Shown piece after piece: positions 53,082 through 54,569 of a DNA stretch of 54,569 bases. The stretch's first letter is position 1; every line of letters starts with the position of its first letter. The translations under genes and the position numbers were made by a program. This DNA is from an uncultured Eudoraea sp. Its GTDB lineage: Bacteria; Bacteroidota; Bacteroidia; Flavobacteriales; Flavobacteriaceae. The stretch is taken from contig NZ_CAMYKG010000028.1 of the NCBI RefSeq assembly GCF_947258925.1, positions 1 through 54,569 of the forward strand, written 5' to 3'. The notes under the pieces are model-generated. The model was not told where the DNA came from. It worked only from the letters and a program-made list of their open reading frames with translations, and did not search any database.

Positions 53082-54569
53082 TTATTGAATATTTATTTGC
53101 TGCCAATTGGTTCCGTCACTTTGTATCCATACGGCTTTATTGCGCTTTAAGGAATTATTTTGATACCCCCTATTGCATATGTATTTTGTGGTAGTCTTGT
53201 TGTTGCCATTACTGATGTTTTTTAGGATATAGATTCTCCCGGGACAACTACTTGCAGATGGAAGTCCAATATTGAGGTTGCTTTTTTTCATAACCAGGGT
53301 ATAATCATTTTCATTTAGTGTAGTATTTGAGTTTGTTGTTCGGATAGGTGCTGCAATGGCTCCGCCTACATGCAATGTAGATGATGGGGACGTTATCCTT
53401 ATGCCAATATTTCCATTGGTGAATGCCAGATTTTGATTATTTATGTTATAAGTCCTGTTTTCATCACCTTGTGTAATGTTGCTTGTTGCCAAGGTTGTAT
53501 TGTCATCTAAATCTATACCGGGGGGACCTGTATCACCTTTGTCTCCTTTATCCCCTTTCTCTCCTTTAGGTCCTTGTTCACCCTGGGGTCCTGTGTCTCC
53601 TTTTTCACCTTTAGGACCTGTTTCTCCTATGGGTCCTTGTGGCCCTGTCGGTCCAGTTGCACCATCAGCTCCGTCTGTACCTGCCGGTCCTGAGGGTCCT
53701 GTGAGTCCTATTGGTCCCTGGGGACCGGATGCTCCTTGTTCACCTTGCATTCCTTGATCGCCTTTCTCTCCTTTAGGTCCTTGTTCGCCTATTGCACCTT
53801 TTGCTGCGGTAGCACCTGCGGGTCCTTGGGGTCCTTTATCCCCTTTTTCACCTTTCTCTCCTTTAGATCCTGTTTCACCGGTATCGCCTTTCTCACCCGT
53901 GTCACCTTTAGGACCTGTTTCACCAATGGGTCCCTGAGGCCCGATTGCTCCATCTACGCCGTCTGCGCCTGATGGTCCTGTATCTCCTTTTTCACCTTGA
54001 ATTCCTTGCGGTCCCATTTCACCAGTCTCACCTTGCTCTCCCTTAGGTCCTTGTTCACCTCGATCACCTTTTTCACCTTTCGGACCTGTTTCTCCTATGG
54101 GTCCTGATGGCCCCATTGCGCCATCTACGCCGTCTGCACCTGCCGGTCCTTGTGGTCCTGTCGGTCCGACTTCACCATCTACACCGTCAGCGCCCGCTGG
54201 TCCGGTTAATCCTATGGGTCCCTGAGGTCCAACTTCACCATCTACACCGTCAGCACCTGCTTGTCCTGTTAATCCTATAGATCCTTGAGGACCAGTATCT
54301 CCTGTGTCTCCTTTTTCACCTTGCATCCCTTGAGGTCCCGTTTCACCGGTTTCACCGGTTTCACCTTTTGGGCCTTTTTCTCCAATGAGTCCCTGCGGCC
54401 CAATTGCGCCATTCGTACCTGTAGGTCCTTGTGGTCCTGTAGGTCCGACTTCACCATCTGCTCCGTCAGCACCTGCTTCCCCTGTTAATCCTATAGATCC
54501 TTGAGGACCAGTATCTCCTGTGTCTCCTTTTTCACCTTGCATCCCTTGAGGTCCCGTTTCACCGGTTTC
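53082..54569 (-). CDS. Collagen-like fibre protein, cassette 2, 5' end outside the window
   Basis: The frame stays open to the window edge, so the start, signal peptide and any N-terminal domain are missing. An ATG at 54542 lies inside the repeat and is unlikely to be the start. At least 117 Gly-X-Y triplets (54569 to 53517) are rich in GEKGDTG, GPQG and GADG triplets, with one Gly-to-Ala break at residue 246 from that ATG. The last 144 residues are non-collagenous, with a tail-fibre-like NGNIGIRITSPSSTLHVGG stretch and WIQSDGTNWQQI at the end. No T9SS sorting domain is visible. It is followed directly by its CTERM partner. Confidence 0.88.
   Translation of the reverse strand, partial: ETGETGPQGMQGEKGDTGDTGPQGSIGLTGEAGADGADGEVGPTGPQGPTGTNGAIGPQGLIGEKGPKGETGETGETGPQGMQGEKGDTGDTGPQGSIGLTGQAGADGVDGEVGPQGPIGLTGPAGADGVDGEVGPTGPQGPAGADGVDGAMGPSGPIGETGPKGEKGDRGEQGPKGEQGETGEMGPQGIQGEKGDTGPSGADGVDGAIGPQGPIGETGPKGDTGEKGDTGETGSKGEKGEKGDKGPQGPAGATAAKGAIGEQGPKGEKGDQGMQGEQGASGPQGPIGLTGPSGPAGTDGADGATGPTGPQGPIGETGPKGEKGDTGPQGEQGPKGEKGDKGDKGDTGPPGIDLDDNTTLATSNITQGDENRTYNINNQNLAFTNGNIGIRITSPSSTLHVGGAIAAPIRTTNSNTTLNENDYTLVMKKSNLNIGLPSASSCPGRIYILKNISNGNNKTTTKYICNRGYQNNSLKRNKAVWIQSDGTNWQQINIQ
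54265..54569. repeat. Long direct repeat inside the collagen-like gene
   Basis: Bases 54265-54353 are identical to 54481-54569, at least 89 bp, at an offset of 216 bp (72 codons). The identity reaches the window edge and so may be longer. Two mismatches then precede another 14 matching bases upstream. Confidence 0.8.

Noticed and set aside
53476-53757. Plus-strand proline-rich frame opposite the second collagen-like gene
   Set aside because: Same antisense effect of the collagen repeats. The minus-strand frame has clear domains and a coupled partner gene.
53517-54569. Regular short repeats that resemble a CRISPR array
   Set aside because: The repeats are imperfect, in frame, with a 9-base period and no unique spacers. 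They encode Gly-X-Y triplets.

Overview
The window is AT-rich chromosomal DNA from a member of the Bacteroidota, most likely a marine flavobacterium (Flavobacteriaceae). The reasons are: a short primary sigma factor of 287 residues; type IX secretion genes (porT and a plug-domain protein); proteins ending in the gliding-motility type B sorting domain; an AccD lacking its zinc-ribbon cysteines; a full Na+-translocating NADH:quinone reductase operon; and repeated TAnnTTTG minus-7 promoter elements with almost no Shine-Dalgarno sequences. Most of the window is orderly core genome. No insertion sequence, prophage, rRNA or CRISPR array was seen.

Layout. 1-335: tRNA-Arg(TCG), its terminator and a 49-bp tandem repeat. 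336-2151: small operon of a zinc-ribbon protein, a flavodoxin-fold reductase and an unknown protein. 2320-7906: cyanophycin locus, with synthetase cphA divergent from cyanophycinase cphB and the isoaspartyl dipeptidase iaaA convergent with cphB, behind the bacillithiol-disulfide reductase-like ypdA. 8146-19048: CBS protein, rpe, a large c-type cytochrome lipoprotein, rpoD, pnp, rpsO, a lipoprotein, accD and fba. 19109-23943: tamL, an SpoU-family RNA methyltransferase, porT and ubiE. 24187-33700: trkA-trkH potassium uptake, aspartate aminotransferase, fatty acid desaturase, rsmG, an orphan solute-binding protein, pruA and apaG.

34087-43018: the T9SS plug protein, then nqrABCDEF, a conserved small protein and apbE, whose product attaches FMN to NqrB and NqrC. 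43019-48736: a methyltransferase, map, gpmI, a secreted ankyrin protein, a 55-residue membrane protein, an M48 protease and a VanY-like peptidase. 48996-54569 (window end): two tandem cassettes, each a collagen-like fibre gene followed directly by a gene for a T9SS-sorted surface protein. The two partner proteins are clear paralogs.

The genes fit a sodium-driven marine heterotroph with a T9SS-built surface. PorT and the plug protein belong to the secretion machinery and the two CTERM proteins are predicted cargo. Nqr supplies the sodium gradient and TrkAH potassium. The cyanophycin genes would allow storage and recycling of nitrogen as multi-L-arginyl-poly-L-aspartate. The most novel-looking item is the duplicated collagen-like/CTERM pair, which may be an uncharacterised two-component surface filament system.
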